Source: Acanthochromis polyacanthus (taxonomy: Eukaryota > Chordata > Actinopteri > Pomacentridae). From it: a stretch of 64,000 nt of DNA. Below, one piece after another: positions 1-29,602 of this stretch. Under the pieces are notes generated by a model that saw nothing but the letters and a program-made list of their open reading frames with translations, made no database searches and was not told where the DNA came from. The translations under genes were made by a program, and so were the position numbers. Numbering within the stretch: position 1 is the first letter of the stretch; every line of letters starts with the position of its first letter. The DNA lies in contig NC_067132.1 of assembly GCF_021347895.1 (NCBI RefSeq), positions 9,912,995-9,976,994 of the forward strand. The letters run 5' to 3'.

Positions 1-1458
1 AATCTCTCTAACTTGTGTCTATACTGGTCCGTCTGCTCTGTGTAAACACAGTTCAGCCAAAAAGTTCCCTGAATTCTTGTCGTGTGACTGTCGCTCACAA
101 CTGAGTCAACTGGTTCTGGTCAGTTGCACCAAGGAGTGCAGAATATTTGGTTTTCACTCAATTTGGTTTGGGCAAATGGTTCATTTATGGCAAATTTTTT
201 AGATGAGTTATTTAGAATAAAATGACTTAGATATAGTTGTTTATGCTGACAAAACTGCACGTCAAATGATTCATTCATTCAAGGACCATCTGAAACTTCT
301 GTCAGATGGTCTTTCTGTTTTTACATTTTCTGGCTCTGATAAATGATGGAACATTGGTGACTTATTTTGAAAAAGAAAATACACCTTTCATACCTGTCAG
401 CTGGTTTTGGGGTTCAGAGGATCAGGAATCTTAAGAGAAGATGTAAACGAAACCAAACTTAGGATTAAGCCATAACAATAAAACTGATTTGACAGGAGCA
501 CCACACATTGCTTAGAAGAAAATTTAAAGTATCAAATGTTGATGTGTAAAAATGGGTGGCCTGTGTCATGAATCCTTTTCAGAAACTGCTCTCAGGATTG
601 TGATTTAGCTGTTTTCTCACTAAAATATGCAGGATCTAATTATGACGTAAGAGACTGCTGCTTTTTGCTAGAAAGCAGCGCACACTGTCATGACTGCGCA
701 GTGGAAAACCATGTGCATTAGTGTGTGTGTTTGTGTATCAGAGAGATAAGATACAGACAGTACAGAGATGGAAAAAAGCGAGACAGCGCATTGCAACACT
801 GTGTGTGATTCTGCATCTGCTCCAGTTTGCTTTGCTAGCGATCCTTTTTCCCCCTGTGTGTTCCGCTGAATCACAGAGAACATATATGCACATGCTGTGC
901 ACTCTCACGGATATCCAAACAGACTCAGCTGTGTATACCGTATTTAGAATGATACAGCACAGCGGTGGATGAAATGGTTTCTCTGAATCTAACAAATCGT
1001 AATGTCCATTAAACAGAATTAGCATTGCAAATGACCAGATTTGTATGAACAGAAAGAAATGAAAATAGACCAGTCTAAATGACAGCGTGCACTTGAATAA
1101 ACCTGCCACTGTGCTTGATTTAATTTGGAACTATGCATGCTAAAATGATGAATGGATTCATTAATTAGCTCACACTCATTCCCTCACATTAAGACACATT
1201 TGCCAGTGTAATAGGAGAGAAAAAAAATACTCACACGCTTTGAAATATCCTTTTTTATATTACAAATGCTGTTTGCTGAAGCTGCTTTGGCTTGTTTGGT
1301 GTGGTGTTGATAAATTAGGGTGTTTATGTATTATTTTCTAAAAATCTATGTTGACAGGGAACTTCTGAACCCTGGATAAATGCTGCTCCCTGTCTGTGAG
1401 GGTTGTGTACTGCACTGATGCTGAGCTTGAAGTGACACCTGTTCTCCTTTCTTTTCAG
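1..1458. other. ccny intron, 5' part outside window
   Basis: No exon, repeat with clear ends or RNA gene was recognised here. The short open frames lack codon bias and homology. Confidence 0.7.
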
Positions 1459-17908
<16,450 letters not shown>

Positions 17909-19750
17909 CACTGGTCGCCTGCAGAGGAACAGATAGACCTGTAAGCTTATTTCTGCCTGGCAAACAGGCAAACCAGGTGGGCAGCAGTCCTGTGGATCAG
18001 TGGGTCTGTCTGGAATATACACACATACAAACACACACTTTCACACAGTCGAGCACTTTTGCGAGTGTGATTGCACCCTCTCCGGTTGTTGTACATAAAA
18101 GAAGTCCCACTGGCTGCCTGCACTGAACCAAACGGAGCGGAGCTGAACCAAACTGAAGTGTGTGAGCGAAAGTTGTCGGAATGAAGACCTGAACTGCAGA
18201 GGAAAAGCAGCCGGTTGGAAATGCAGAGATTGAGAGACCGTGTGAAGTCGGAAAACAAAAATAGGAGCAAGCTTAAAGAGCAAAATACAAGAAATAACAG
18301 CAGCAACAGCGTCCCACGATTCCCTCCGAGGCTCAACTGAAACGAACAGTTGATTGAGGGAAGCTGTCTACATTCCTTTCATTTTAATCTTCTGGTTCAG
18401 TCAGTTCCTTAGCTGAAGCACCAGATGATCTTTTGACAGCTTATAGGCACATTGCAAATTTTAAATCCTCAATTCCTCAATTTGTTTTGTTGGTGTTTGT
18501 CTGTTCTTTTGCATTCCCATCCAGCTGAACTCACTGCTTGCAGATTCAAACAAAGGAAAGACGTGTACATTTCCATTGTTAACTTGAGGGTACAGCTGAT
18601 ACACTTAACTGGACTACATATCATCATCATCAAAAAAACACAAAGAATCCACTGAGTTTCATTTAAATTGTGGCCAATTAACTGAGGTTCTCATGCAGAG
18701 AGCTGACAGTATGAAAGCACGTCTGTTTTTAGCTTGAAGGCACTTTGACAGGAAATGGGAATTCAGAATCTAAAACTTAGAGCTGCAGAATAGTATCTGT
18801 AACAGCCAGGACATCAGCCAACACTCACATAAAGCAATACTCATGCACCGCTTTGTTATTGCGATTAATAACGATGAAGCGTGCATACTTGGGAGAGGAC
18901 TGACTGGAAGACAAATACGAGACATACTGTAGAGCTTATGTTGTACTTTATTCACTGCCATCGTCCTGACCTGTGGTGCCTGTAATAAGCTAGTTTAACA
19001 CTTCTCCCCTTTCTACTGGAGGAATAGAACAAATTACTCTGAAGTATTTTTTTCTTTAACATTTTATATGGTTCTTCCAGCTTCTAAAGAAACAGCACAA
19101 ATGGAAATATTGACATTTAAAAGCCACTTAACGCATGATTCCTCGGAGCTGTTTTTGTTGGTCTGGAGAGGACCCAAATGAATGAGAAAGCATTAAGTGA
19201 TGATGGAAACACTGCTTACAAAACGATAGATTGTATACATTTTGCTAAATTGTCTTTGTACAGTGTAAATACAGCGCCAGTGTGCAAAATCTGTAGGACA
19301 TATTGTAAAGAAGAAAACAAACAAACAGAATGATGTTAGAATATTTATATTGGATCAGTTTTTACTGTACATGATGGGGGCGGTAAATATGTCTGATCCT
19401 GTGTTCATATGACAAATCAAGTAAAGAGAATGGTGAAGTATTAAGATTTAAATGGGAGACACCACTTGAGGTTTGTCTGTTCCTTGTCAATGTTTCGCAC
19501 TGCAGAAAAGGCCAATTTTTTACATGTTACATAATGTAAATGATATATAGATACTGCAAGACAATTCAGGCTCATTTTATGATTTTTTTGTATCCCCACT
19601 TTGTGGAAACGTTGCCAGATTTATATGTTTATGATTTCAGTGATGACTCATGTTTCTTATGGAGCTCTGAAACCAACAAAATGTGGTAAAGGTGATCAAG
19701 TGAGTCTAAAATATGCCGAAATACATCAATAAATATCACTGTTTCATTCA
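17909..19750 (+). other. ccny: ccny 3' UTR (proximal form)
   Basis: Non-coding sequence after the ccny stop with no repeat insertion, ending just after the AATAAA at 19728-19733. The low-repeat content and AT-rich character fit a 3' UTR. The exact end is an inference. Confidence 0.6.
19728..19733 (+). terminator. Poly(A) signal AATAAA, candidate ccny 3' end
   Basis: Canonical hexamer about 1.8 kb after the ccny stop. Further AATAAA hexamers at 22355-22360 and 22655-22660, after a repeat-free stretch from about 20600, could serve longer transcript forms. Confidence 0.5.
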
Positions 19751-20149
19751 AGGCTTTCTAGTTTTCCATTTAGCTTCAATTATTTGATGATCATTTTTTT
19801 CACTTCCCAGCATTTTCCTGCTTTTTTGGTCTTCACAAACAAACATTTATCTATTCCTGAAATTCCAAATGGGCTCTTGGCTGCTCAGGCTCCAGTGAGA
19901 CACCATGACATATGTGAAGCATCTTCAGCTGCACAGAGGATTGTGGGTCAGAATGGGCAGAAAAGCATGCTGACTTACATGCTGCAAAATGAAGCTGGAT
20001 GTAGTAGGACTTCCTGTTTTTTAGCATACTGTATTTGACATGCAGTGTACTGGAATGTCTTACTATTTTGTGGAAAGCTGTATTGTAGGGTTAGATTATT
20101 AGATCATGGATACTGGAACACACAGTGTATATAATGGTGGATTTAGCCT

Positions 20150-20575
20150 CAGGGTCTGAAAAGTAAAAGCAACACAGAAGTGACTTGCATTTTTTTGAAA
20201 GGCCAGCAGGGGGCGACTCCTCCAGTTACAATGCAGCTTCTGATTGTAGAAGTCTATGAGAAATGACCCCACTCCTCACATGATCTGTTACCTTAGTAAA
20301 CATTTTCCAAATGAGTTTATGGTCTCAGTTGCTAGATTTAAGTCTCCTTTAACACAACATGATGTTCATTTTGTATATTATGGTCCCTTTTCAGAGTGAA
20401 ATAGAATATAAAGCACGGTGTGTGTTTTTTTTAAGTCACTACTATATCGGTGTGTGTAGAGTCCTCAAATTCTCTGGAAGTTTCACCAATCGCTTGTTAC
20501 ATCCTGGTTTCAAAACACCAAATCAGCAATGATCAGACTCCAGGCTTCAAAATGGCAGTCCACAAACTAACATAA
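20150..20575 (+). repeat. Dispersed teleost repeat
   Basis: Recognised from memory by CTCAGGGTCTGAAAAG, GGCCAGCAGGGGGCGACTCC, GAGTTTATGGTCTCA and CTTCAAAATGGCAGTCC in that order, as in many teleost genomes. No terminal repeats or target duplication could be fixed, so limits are approximate and no class is claimed. Confidence 0.6.
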
Positions 20576-22960
20576 CTGTGTTTCAATAACTTATATTTAT
20601 GCACACTTTGAAATATTGCATTAAAGAGTTAGTAGTGGGAGTTAAAAACATCTTTTCTGAATAGGTTCTGACATTTAACTTTCAGCTCTTTGTGTTTCTT
20701 CCATTGTCTTCATCTCAAGAAAGTATAAAACTTTGCCAATACCAGCTGATATGAAAGGACAATTACACCTTTCCCAGTTGAAAACAATGCCTAAAGACTT
20801 TTCTCCATATTTCTGTTGTAGATAGCCATGGTTTTGTTTGTTTCTTCTTCCTGTTCCAGGTCTTTAACAGTTGGTGAGCAACTGATTTTGTGTCTACTGT
20901 TGCAGCCATGCCTAACATAACCCATAGTAGCACCTTCTAATGACACTAAGCAGCCTAGTTTGCTAGTTATTTGCTCCAAAGCAGCTAATGCAAACGAGAC
21001 TAATTTGTGTTTTTCTTCTTTTTCTGTCACATTTCAGAAACTAACTTCCAATTGACTTGACAGTTGTATGAAAACAGATTTTATATGCAGTTTATGAGCA
21101 GCAGTCATTTCAATTTGATGATTTTATCACTAATTAGCTGACTGATTAATGAAAAGATTAACATATTTTGCCAAATCATGGGAAAAATATGAAATTTTGT
21201 ATTTCTTTTACTAAACCAACAATATTATTTACTGATGTATTCAGTCATCATCTGATAAGTTTTGCGGCATTTTGTCAGTTTCAGAGCATCATAGTTTCTT
21301 GTATTACTGGATAAAAAACAAAGCTGTCAAACAGTATTTTTCATCAACAGTCACTTTCTCATTTGCTTTTTTTTTCTTGACCTTTCTTAAATCAAAAATA
21401 GGAAATATACAGGGATGTAGCAGAGGGTAAACCTGCAGATTGAGTTTATTTGGTTTACATTGTTTGGGTTTTATGAGGATATGGGTTGAATAAAGTAAAA
21501 AGTAATGCTTTTAATATATTAATTTGATAATAGCGGTTGTTTGCCTTACGATCAACTGGACATTCCTACTCCACTGTATCACTGAATAGACATAAAATAC
21601 GTGTATGCTGAAAAATATCATGCCATAACCTGGAAATGACTGTTTCTTTTTTTGTTTGCTTTTATGTTTTAATGCATTTTTCTCCATAGAATTAAAAAAA
21701 AGTCAGAAAAAGGTTGAATTTCAAATGTGACATCAATGTACTAGCCTTTTAGCTTGTTTGTGCATTCATTAGCAGCTTCCACGACTGTGATTCAAGTTGT
21801 TTGTCAGGCTACTGGAGAATCGGTCGGTCAGTCAGGTCGGTTAGATGTGCAACCCTGACTGCAGGTGTAAGAAGGGACAGAACTGTACCAAAGTCACGGA
21901 AGAAGTGAAGGACGAGCATGTTGGACGTGTTGCCTCTGAACCAGCCCACTTGCACATGAAGTAAATGAAAAGCTCTTGGAAGGGGAGGCGTTTGTTCTGC
22001 ATGGTGCTTTGAATGAGTGGAAAATAAGTGTCTTTAGGGGACGTAAAGTTACTGGAGTTGCTGTTGTGAGTTCGAACCATTAGAGATATTCAAAGATTGT
22101 ATATCCTATTTATTGTATGTGGTGTGTGCATACAGTCCAGAAATCAGCGCTGATGCTGTGTGCTCAGCTGTGGTGACTCCTGAGCTGGAAAATGTACAAC
22201 TCGGACAGACAGCAGAGACGTTGGGCCTGTGGCGTCCTGTCGGCTGGTTACTAGGTGTGTGTCATAGCCTTGTGCACTGAACTCTACCTCTGCATAGAGT
22301 TTTACTTTTTTCTTGATTTATTCCTCCTCTCTAACAATGACGGTTTTTGGATTTAATAAATTCAGCTTTGATCATTGACGATTTTCCGTGCTAACGTCAG
22401 TCAGCTGCTGTAGCCGTGACCTTTTCTTTGTTTTTCATCGATGGATATTTCAACAAGTTGTACTGTATTCTGTTGTTACTGTCATTGGAATTATTTCCTT
22501 TCCAGTGAGTCGGTCTTTTGTTTCCTGTTCTCAGTTTGCCAAACTCTTTTCTCTGTATGTTTTCAACTATGATTTAAAGAACTGCTCCCATTTCTCTTCT
22601 GAAGCAATGTTTAGGAAAAAAAAACTGTGCAAGAATTAAAGTTTAAAAACTTGCAATAAACACAATGTGTCCTTTTTATGTTGCAAAAGCTGCATTTAGA
22701 CTGTAGGTGAAGGTGAAAATCAGATTTTTATGTTTATATGCTGACAGAAGGAAGCTTTTCATTGCAGTGTGAACACATGAAATCTAATCTTTTCAGTTCT
22801 AATTCTGGTCTTGCCTCAACAGAAACCTGCTGGAGAGTGTTATGAAGAGGTGCTGACAGATGTACAATGTATATCTGTGCAATATCACTTATTATCCAGT
22901 GATTTAACATTTGTATCATCTTACAGAAATTACATTACTTCTAAGTTAAACTGTGGGTAT
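20576..22960. other. Spacer after ccny, possible extended 3' UTR
   Basis: Unique sequence with no gene. AATAAA hexamers at 22355 and 22655 leave open a long ccny 3' UTR reaching about 22680. Confidence 0.4.
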
Positions 22961-22999
22961 TTGCTCTGATGTTTAATATAAAACCAACTATCTGTATTT

Positions 23000-24180
23000 A
23001 CTATATTAAAAATACAGACACAACAGTGGAAACTCTAAAGATTTACATTTTTGATTTTTTTCAGTACTTTTGTTTACCTTTATTTCTAATGACAGACTTA
23101 TTCCTCTATAGTATGAAAATCCCAGATTTTCTAGAGAGATGTTTTGCCAGATGTCTTCCTTTTTCACCTGCGTTTGCTGGAGTTGTTGTGTTGTTTTATC
23201 TTTACAACACCCCAAAGTGATCTCCTGGATTGAAGTCAGATGACATTCTTTGGGCCAGGCCGTAGTTTTCACTTCTTCAGAAGCTCTACTATGATTTTGA
23301 CAGTGTGCTTTAGATCATTATCATGCTGGAATATTCTCTTCTGAGAAGCTCTTGCAGGACTAGGAGTCATCTTGGTCAGCCAGTATTTTAGCTTATCTAC
23401 AAACACTCTTGGCGCCATCTATGGATGTCCTCTCCCCAACACCCTTGTCACTCATGCAGCCCCATAAAATCACACTGTTGACCTTTGTGCTTCACTGTCA
23501 GGATTAAACATTCCACTATCCAGGTTCACGCAGAACATGCTGGGCCACATTTGAGCCAAACAAATTATCTTGTTCTTGTCTGATTGAAGAAAATCCTCCC
23601 AACATTCATCTTTCTTCTTTTTAGGCTCTTAAAAAAGTGTTATGATTGCAATTTTATTCCTAAGTTTTATCTTGGTCACCATCCAAAGAGCTTGATGCCA
23701 TGCAATGTCCTTCACATGCCTGAGTTGTCACAGTAAGTCCAGTTTCCATTGGTATCTCCTGTTACCAAGTCTGGAGCACTTGCCCATATGTGTTTCAGAA
23801 CTAAATTGTGCAATAATGCAGTATCTATCTATGTGCTGCTGTTTCAAGAAGATGCTCTCTTCAGCTCTGATAGTGGTGCTGTGGTTATTCTATACCTGCT
23901 GATTACTGCTACAACTCCACTGATTTGAAGTTGTTCACTGATCTCCTGTGTCATTGTCAACTTTGTGAGGTCTCACATTTAGATTTTCCAATTCCTCTGG
24001 CATTCTTTTACATGTGAGCGGATGATTGCTGACATGCAGATAGACACAGCCCATAGGTCAGAGAAGGACTCACTTTTTTGTCACTATAGTTTGTTTTGAT
24101 GTTCCTGAGATCAAATACTTGTTGACTAGAAGTAATGCAATTGCTGAGAAGTGATATAATTTTAAACCAATAAGTGATGC
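23000..24180 (-). pseudogene. Tc1-like transposase fossil
   Basis: Read on the minus strand, frames broken by several stops and shifts give pieces matching the Tc1 transposase order. One piece is a MWPSMFCVN-like segment ahead of an SGMFNPDS piece; then a stretch ending FQHDNDLKHTVKI (24 residues before the usual SPDLNP region), corresponding to the QQDNDPKHT block with the second catalytic Asp. Terminal repeats could not be located. Too decayed to encode a protein. Confidence 0.65.
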
Positions 24181-24199
24181 TGCACACTTGTTGGGTACT

Positions 24200-26850
24200 A
24201 TAATCATTGTCATTCTAAAATTTGGATAAAATCTGTTTCAGTGGAAGCCATTTCACATCACAAATCCCACCATTCCGGCTCTGACTCATCCTTCCACTCG
24301 TAATGGAAATAGGAGCCAACGTGCCGTCACATGAAGCATAATTAAAAATTGAGTCTTTCTTTGTCCTCACCTAATTTATCATCATGCTCCCCAGATTTAC
24401 AGGCTTCCCCTGCCACACGCAGCTTCATAAAAAACACTGCAAACGTATCCTGTCATGCTGGAGTCTGACATTTGGCCACATTTTACAAAAACAAGGCGTG
24501 AGCAGCCAGACAAAATATTATGTGTTGAGCAAAAATCAGAGCCAGAGCGCCGAGGCCTGGCAGTGTGAATGCATCCTCAAGATAAGGGGAACACACTGAT
24601 GACCACCATCTCATCATTCCCGCTGTTATCACAAGTGCTTTCTCACTTGGTTAGGGACAATATTCGATCCGTACTGTATTGTACAACTGATTGCTCCGGG
24701 TCTCTTCTCCCAGAAAGACCCATTTAAAATGGCTTAGAACGAGTGGTAATACAGAGATTACACTCTGCCATATTGTCACTGAGGGACACATTTAATCCTC
24801 CGTATTAGCCCCATTGCATTTCAATCGCTGCTCTGTAATTGCTATCCAAATCAGTTCAAATCCAATGAAGAGGTGCTGTGAGCTTTAGTGAAAGCAACTG
24901 TCTAACATCTGGAGTGAGGCATCAAACATCAGCTCGAAATGTATACAGTCCACACTCTCACCAATGAAACACGTCTCTGGCTGATAAACACACAGAGCTT
25001 CCACCTCTTTGTTCTGCTGGCAGGTTATTTACTTCTGACAAATAAAGGACCTCCACTGTCATTCCTCAAGAATCTGGTCCTGAGTCAGTCAAAGGATTCA
25101 TCAGCATACACCCACCTTGGATTAAGAAACCTTTCACAGCAGATATTTTGATTTGTCACAGCAGGAAACAGCAGAGGGGAATTAGTGACATTAAGTGTTC
25201 TACTAAGGCTTGTTGATAAACCTGCATGCACATCAGCAGGACCTTTGCTCAGTGGAATGGAGAGTTTATTAAAGCACCTTTGCTTTCCAGCTGTTTCATG
25301 TCAAAATGTCTGATGTATAAAATACAGGAAAATTGTTACTGATGCATGACGTATACATTGCATCCAAATGGTACATTTCACATTATAGCACAACCAAAGC
25401 ACCAGAATTCAAGACCATTTATTATTTGCAATGACCCAGATGGTTAACTGTAACAATTATCCTCTTAACAGCTTTATCTTGTGGCTCCCCCCATGTCTAT
25501 ATTAGAGAGAAAAGCAAGATCAAGATTTGTTTTTTAACTGTCATTTCTCTGTGCAGTATGCATACACACAGAAAAAAATAAATATCCTTCAGAGTAGGTT
25601 AAAAAACGATTATAAAATACATAAATGTAGCTCTCTGGAAAACAACATAAAAGCATGCAAGTGCAGTAGCGGAGCCGGAGTCTGAGCACAATAGGTTAAA
25701 GTGCATTTTTTAAAAAGGCACAAAAAGCATACAAACTGAGGAGAAACTATAAATATGTTAGATCACTAACATGAGAAAGCATCAGTGAAGAGCCTAGCTG
25801 CCCACAGGCCATTATACACAATTAGAAGTGATTGTTTAGCTTTGTTCAATACAATAGAAAGATAGCAAAAGAAATTTTATCTGAGCTTTTCTCTGGTAAA
25901 AAAAAAAAAAAAAAAAGCTGCCTTTTACAGCTGGAAACAAAGTTAATGAGAGAGAAGTAAGACTGGTTGATCCTTCATGTCCCTCCCAGGCTTCCTGAAG
26001 CTCAGTGTGGTGCCTCCAGTCATCACCATCTTGCCAGTGCCCAACCAGGCTGTGAGCATGTTCATTCTGACGTAAAGTTGAGTTCTTTAACATAAGGTCT
26101 GTGGCTATTGATTCGTTTTTGAACGCAGCCTCAAGTGGTCCATTTGAGGAACTGCACATTTTGTCATGTCCTCAGTGACTTCATTTTCCAGCCTGGAAGT
26201 TTCTGCTGGACTGAACCCAAAACAGTAGCATTAAAGACACTCTGTTGCTGACGGAACCAGCAGAATCGGAACGAAAATTCTCACCAGGGTTCGTCAGTAT
26301 ATTTAACTGCTATGAAAAGATTTTCAGTGCAGGCTTTAGGATGAAAGACTGATCCACTGAGACTGTAGCATTTCAGATGATAAAGGGAAAAATAAATCCT
26401 TTTGAAACTTGTGAGAATTATATTGTTTTTCTCAGTGGGATTTCTCCAAACCCGTTTTGATGAATTCGATGCACAGTCAGAAAATACTGGATCACCAGGT
26501 TGTCATCCTGCATTGTGTCTGCCATGCTCTGTGCTGCATTATGCTCGGCTTTGAAACCGACCGTGAAAGTTTGTTCCACCCGTGCATTTTCTCCACAGAA
26601 ATGTCTTATTATTATGCTAATTCCCTGATTGCTAATGAAAATGGGGAACAGCTGCGGGACCATGTGGGTGATCAGGTAATGACTGAGGCGGGAAGTCTCC
26701 CAAGTAGCTGGGCAGGTGGGGAACAGCAGAGTTTGGAAATTAGAACGGTGGTTAATATGCATGGAAAGGTACCGACTGCCAAAGCTGGGAACGAGAACAA
26801 AAAGGAAAAGGACGAAAAACTTTTGTTAGGAAAGCACAAATTCTGCCAGT
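24200..26850. other. Intergenic, repeat-poor; candidate conserved non-coding sequence
   Basis: No gene or transposon recognised apart from a 19-base A run at 25898-25916. Bases 24240-25300 are repeat-free and of mixed composition with homeodomain-type TAATTA (24339-24344). This could be regulatory sequence of the ccny-fzd8 region, but only comparison with other fish could show it. Confidence 0.35.
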
Positions 26851-26855
26851 GTGCA

Positions 26856-27450
26856 GTGATGGAAGCAAATATTCTTAAGTACTATGAAGCAATGTAATAA
26901 AAACTATCACATGTAAAGTCCCGACATAAAAATGATGTTTAAGAAAAAGTACAGAGGAAATATTTGCAGCAAAATGTAGTTTTAGATATTGAACGAAAGA
27001 GTCCCTGTTAATGTTGTAGCTGCTGCAGATGGAGCTACTTTTAAACTTAAATATCCAGTTTCTATATGAAGGCAGCAGATAAAACTGTTGAAGAAGAAAA
27101 GTTCAGATGCACAAATCTGTCTTCAGTTTTTGGACTTTTTTCATTAATCTTTGGACTTTTTGGTGAAATATTTACTGTTAGAACATTTATTGAACTTAAA
27201 ACCACATGAGAAATAGAAAGGGAGAATAACTAATGATTTCACTCATGTGACCTGACTACACACTGCTCTGTGGAAGACACCGATAAAGTTGAGAATAATT
27301 TTTCCAATGTGCTTTAGTTTAAAAGCCCATAATATAATCCATTATGTAACATCATCTTTAAAAAGAATTAAAGCTGTCAGCTAAATGGAATGCAAGAGAA
27401 AATAAAATAGTGGAAGTATAAAGTAAAGTACAAACACCTCAGATGGTCCT
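26856..27450 (+). repeat. Dispersed teleost repeat (TACTTTTACTTAAG family), diverged copy
   Basis: It begins GTGATGGAAGCAAATATTC and continues with AAGTACAGAGGAAATATTTG and GCAGCAAAATGTAGTTTTAG, a decayed form of a very common teleost repeat. A copy in the opposite orientation lies at 54430-55830. Boundaries approximate. Confidence 0.5.
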
Positions 27451-29538
27451 TAGTATAGTACATGAGGAATGAGCCGGTTACTTTCTACCGCTGGCTATAT
27501 AGCATTCAAACACAGCCGGGAAGGTCAGACATGCACTGCTTAATGCATAATAACAGTGTGCTCAAATGTATGCAATCCTCCTTGAAAATTAAACACAGAT
27601 TCATGCATTCATTATTCACACACTCTGTGAATAACAAATGAACACAGATGAGAGAAAATGCCTTGCTCATTGTTTATCTTTTTCAAGCCTGCTTTGTCAG
27701 AAAAAGCAGTTTCTACGACGAATAAAATTCATCCAGATCCTACTTTTTACTTCCTGTTTGAAAAGAACTAACGTGTTTGGAGAAAACTCAACATATTTAC
27801 TGTGTGAACATAAAGTTTTTCATGTTGGAACAGGTAATCTGCACAACCAGTGAAAATGAAAACGGGTGTGCATCATCATCCTTTAAGCAGGAAGCGAACA
27901 CTGTCCGATATAAGAATGTTCAGTAAATGATCCTGTATTGAGCCAGTGGTTTGTGGTAACAGTTACTTTTATATTATGTGGCTGGTTAAATGCCATACTT
28001 TTGTAAGTTATTGAGCCTTCTTCGGTTCTTTGACGCAGTATAGCTCACCTGCGCCTACTGAGCAGCTGGTACGTTCCAGTTTAAATGAGTCTGAACCGGT
28101 GCCTGCCGGTCTTCTGTAACTGGAGTGAAGGAAGCAATCTGACTGAGGCCGTGGGTCTCAGCTGCCACCTTTACTGCAGCATTGTTGGGGTTTGTGTTTT
28201 CACTTCATCATAAATTTTCTCATAAAACTCAGCTTCAGCTGTTGCATTTTTCATCATCCATTTCATGGCGCCCCAATTCCACGCAGCCTGACCATTATGT
28301 GAGGTGTGAGCATTACAGCGCCCATTTAAATGCATTGCAGGTGTAAATAAGTTATATTTTTTCCAATTCTACCTCAAGACAAGTTCAATGTCCCATGCTA
28401 TTTTATGTAGTTCAGAATGAATTATTGTACCAATCTGAGTGCTGCTATCCATCCTAAATGTTGCATGTGGGATTTGTAGTGTGAGCCAGCATGGAAGTGC
28501 TAATGACTGCTGATCTGTAGTGATTATGAGCCAAGCCAAATGTCTGCAGCCATGTGTCCCCAGAGACCTTGTTCTTGAGAGAGGGTGCATGCAGCTTGTG
28601 AGAAAGAATCTGATTTGTAACTAACAAATTAAAATCAGAATATCTCACTTTCTCCCAGAAAATAATCTCACTATGATATGCAATTGTTAAACTTTAGAAT
28701 CTCTCTTATTTCATTAATCTGAGGCGTCTAAATCTTGCTTCTTGATCATAATGTAACTTCTGCTGCATCTCAGATTAATGAATAAACGTTTTATTTTTAT
28801 ACCCATGCTACTTGACTACACAGTAAATCTTCTTCAGTCACAAACTGGCATCAGCTGTGGGAAAATCCAGTTTACAACCTACTTAGATTTCATGAGAGCT
28901 AATCTGCAGTCTGCATATCTACACGTTATCTTGATTTATCACCAAACAAAGCATCAGTAAGTTCTTGTATTTTATGAACCTGCCAGTCTGAACTCGCCCG
29001 TCATTGTGCTGGAGAACTGAATAGAATCATTTACAATGAGTAAGCCAGGAGGCTTGTTTCTCTCCTGTAAGGACAACCAGCAGCACCAAAATATCTCTGC
29101 AATGCCAGGATGGCGACATGCTTTTGGAAGTGTGTTAAGAATAGACCCACAATGGGGCTCGCTCCCGTCTTCTGTTGTCTGAGAACAGACAGTTGTCTGC
29201 AGGGGACAGAAGAAGAGGTAAGACAGAGTATTTCTGTGGTTTGCTTCATTCAGTCTGTCAGAGACTTGGGTCACTCAAGTGGATCAAACTGGATATTACC
29301 TAAAGGGATCGAGCACATGCTCCTACAAGAGAACTGGAGTGTTTTTTGCCTGCCGTTCACCTGGACGTTGCTGTGCTGCTGGAGGCCGCTGTGAACCTTG
29401 ATAGAAAGGGTGGAGATGGAAAGAGGAGAAGACGAGAAGTAGATGGATAGGCAGTGAGGTGTTGGCTTAAGGGTTTGCCCTCTGAACTGGAACTGGAGGA
29501 CAGGAAGCTTCTGGAAGAGGGCCTTGAGCACAGCAAGC
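27451..29538. other. Intergenic sequence upstream of gjd4
   Basis: No gene, RNA or clear repeat seen. The gjd4 promoter must lie toward the right end, but no TATA box or other firm core element could be picked out. Two tiny upstream frames start at ATGs just before the gjd4 start. Confidence 0.5.
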
Positions 29539-29602
29539 ATGGCAGGATCAAGTGCCTCAGAGGTCCTCTTTATCTCTGTCAATCACAGCATCACTTTGAT
29601 GG
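29539..29602 (+). CDS. gjd4: gjd4 exon 1 (coding part, 64 nt)
   Basis: ATG in the context GCAAGCATGG, 21 codons and one base of a Gly codon, then donor GTGAGT at 29603. It supplies the connexin N-terminal helix ending in TLMG. The human equivalent ends TMVG. Confidence 0.88.

Noticed and set aside
26457..26897. 146-codon frame on the plus strand
   Set aside because: No recognisable domain, no splice context, and its end enters a dispersed repeat.
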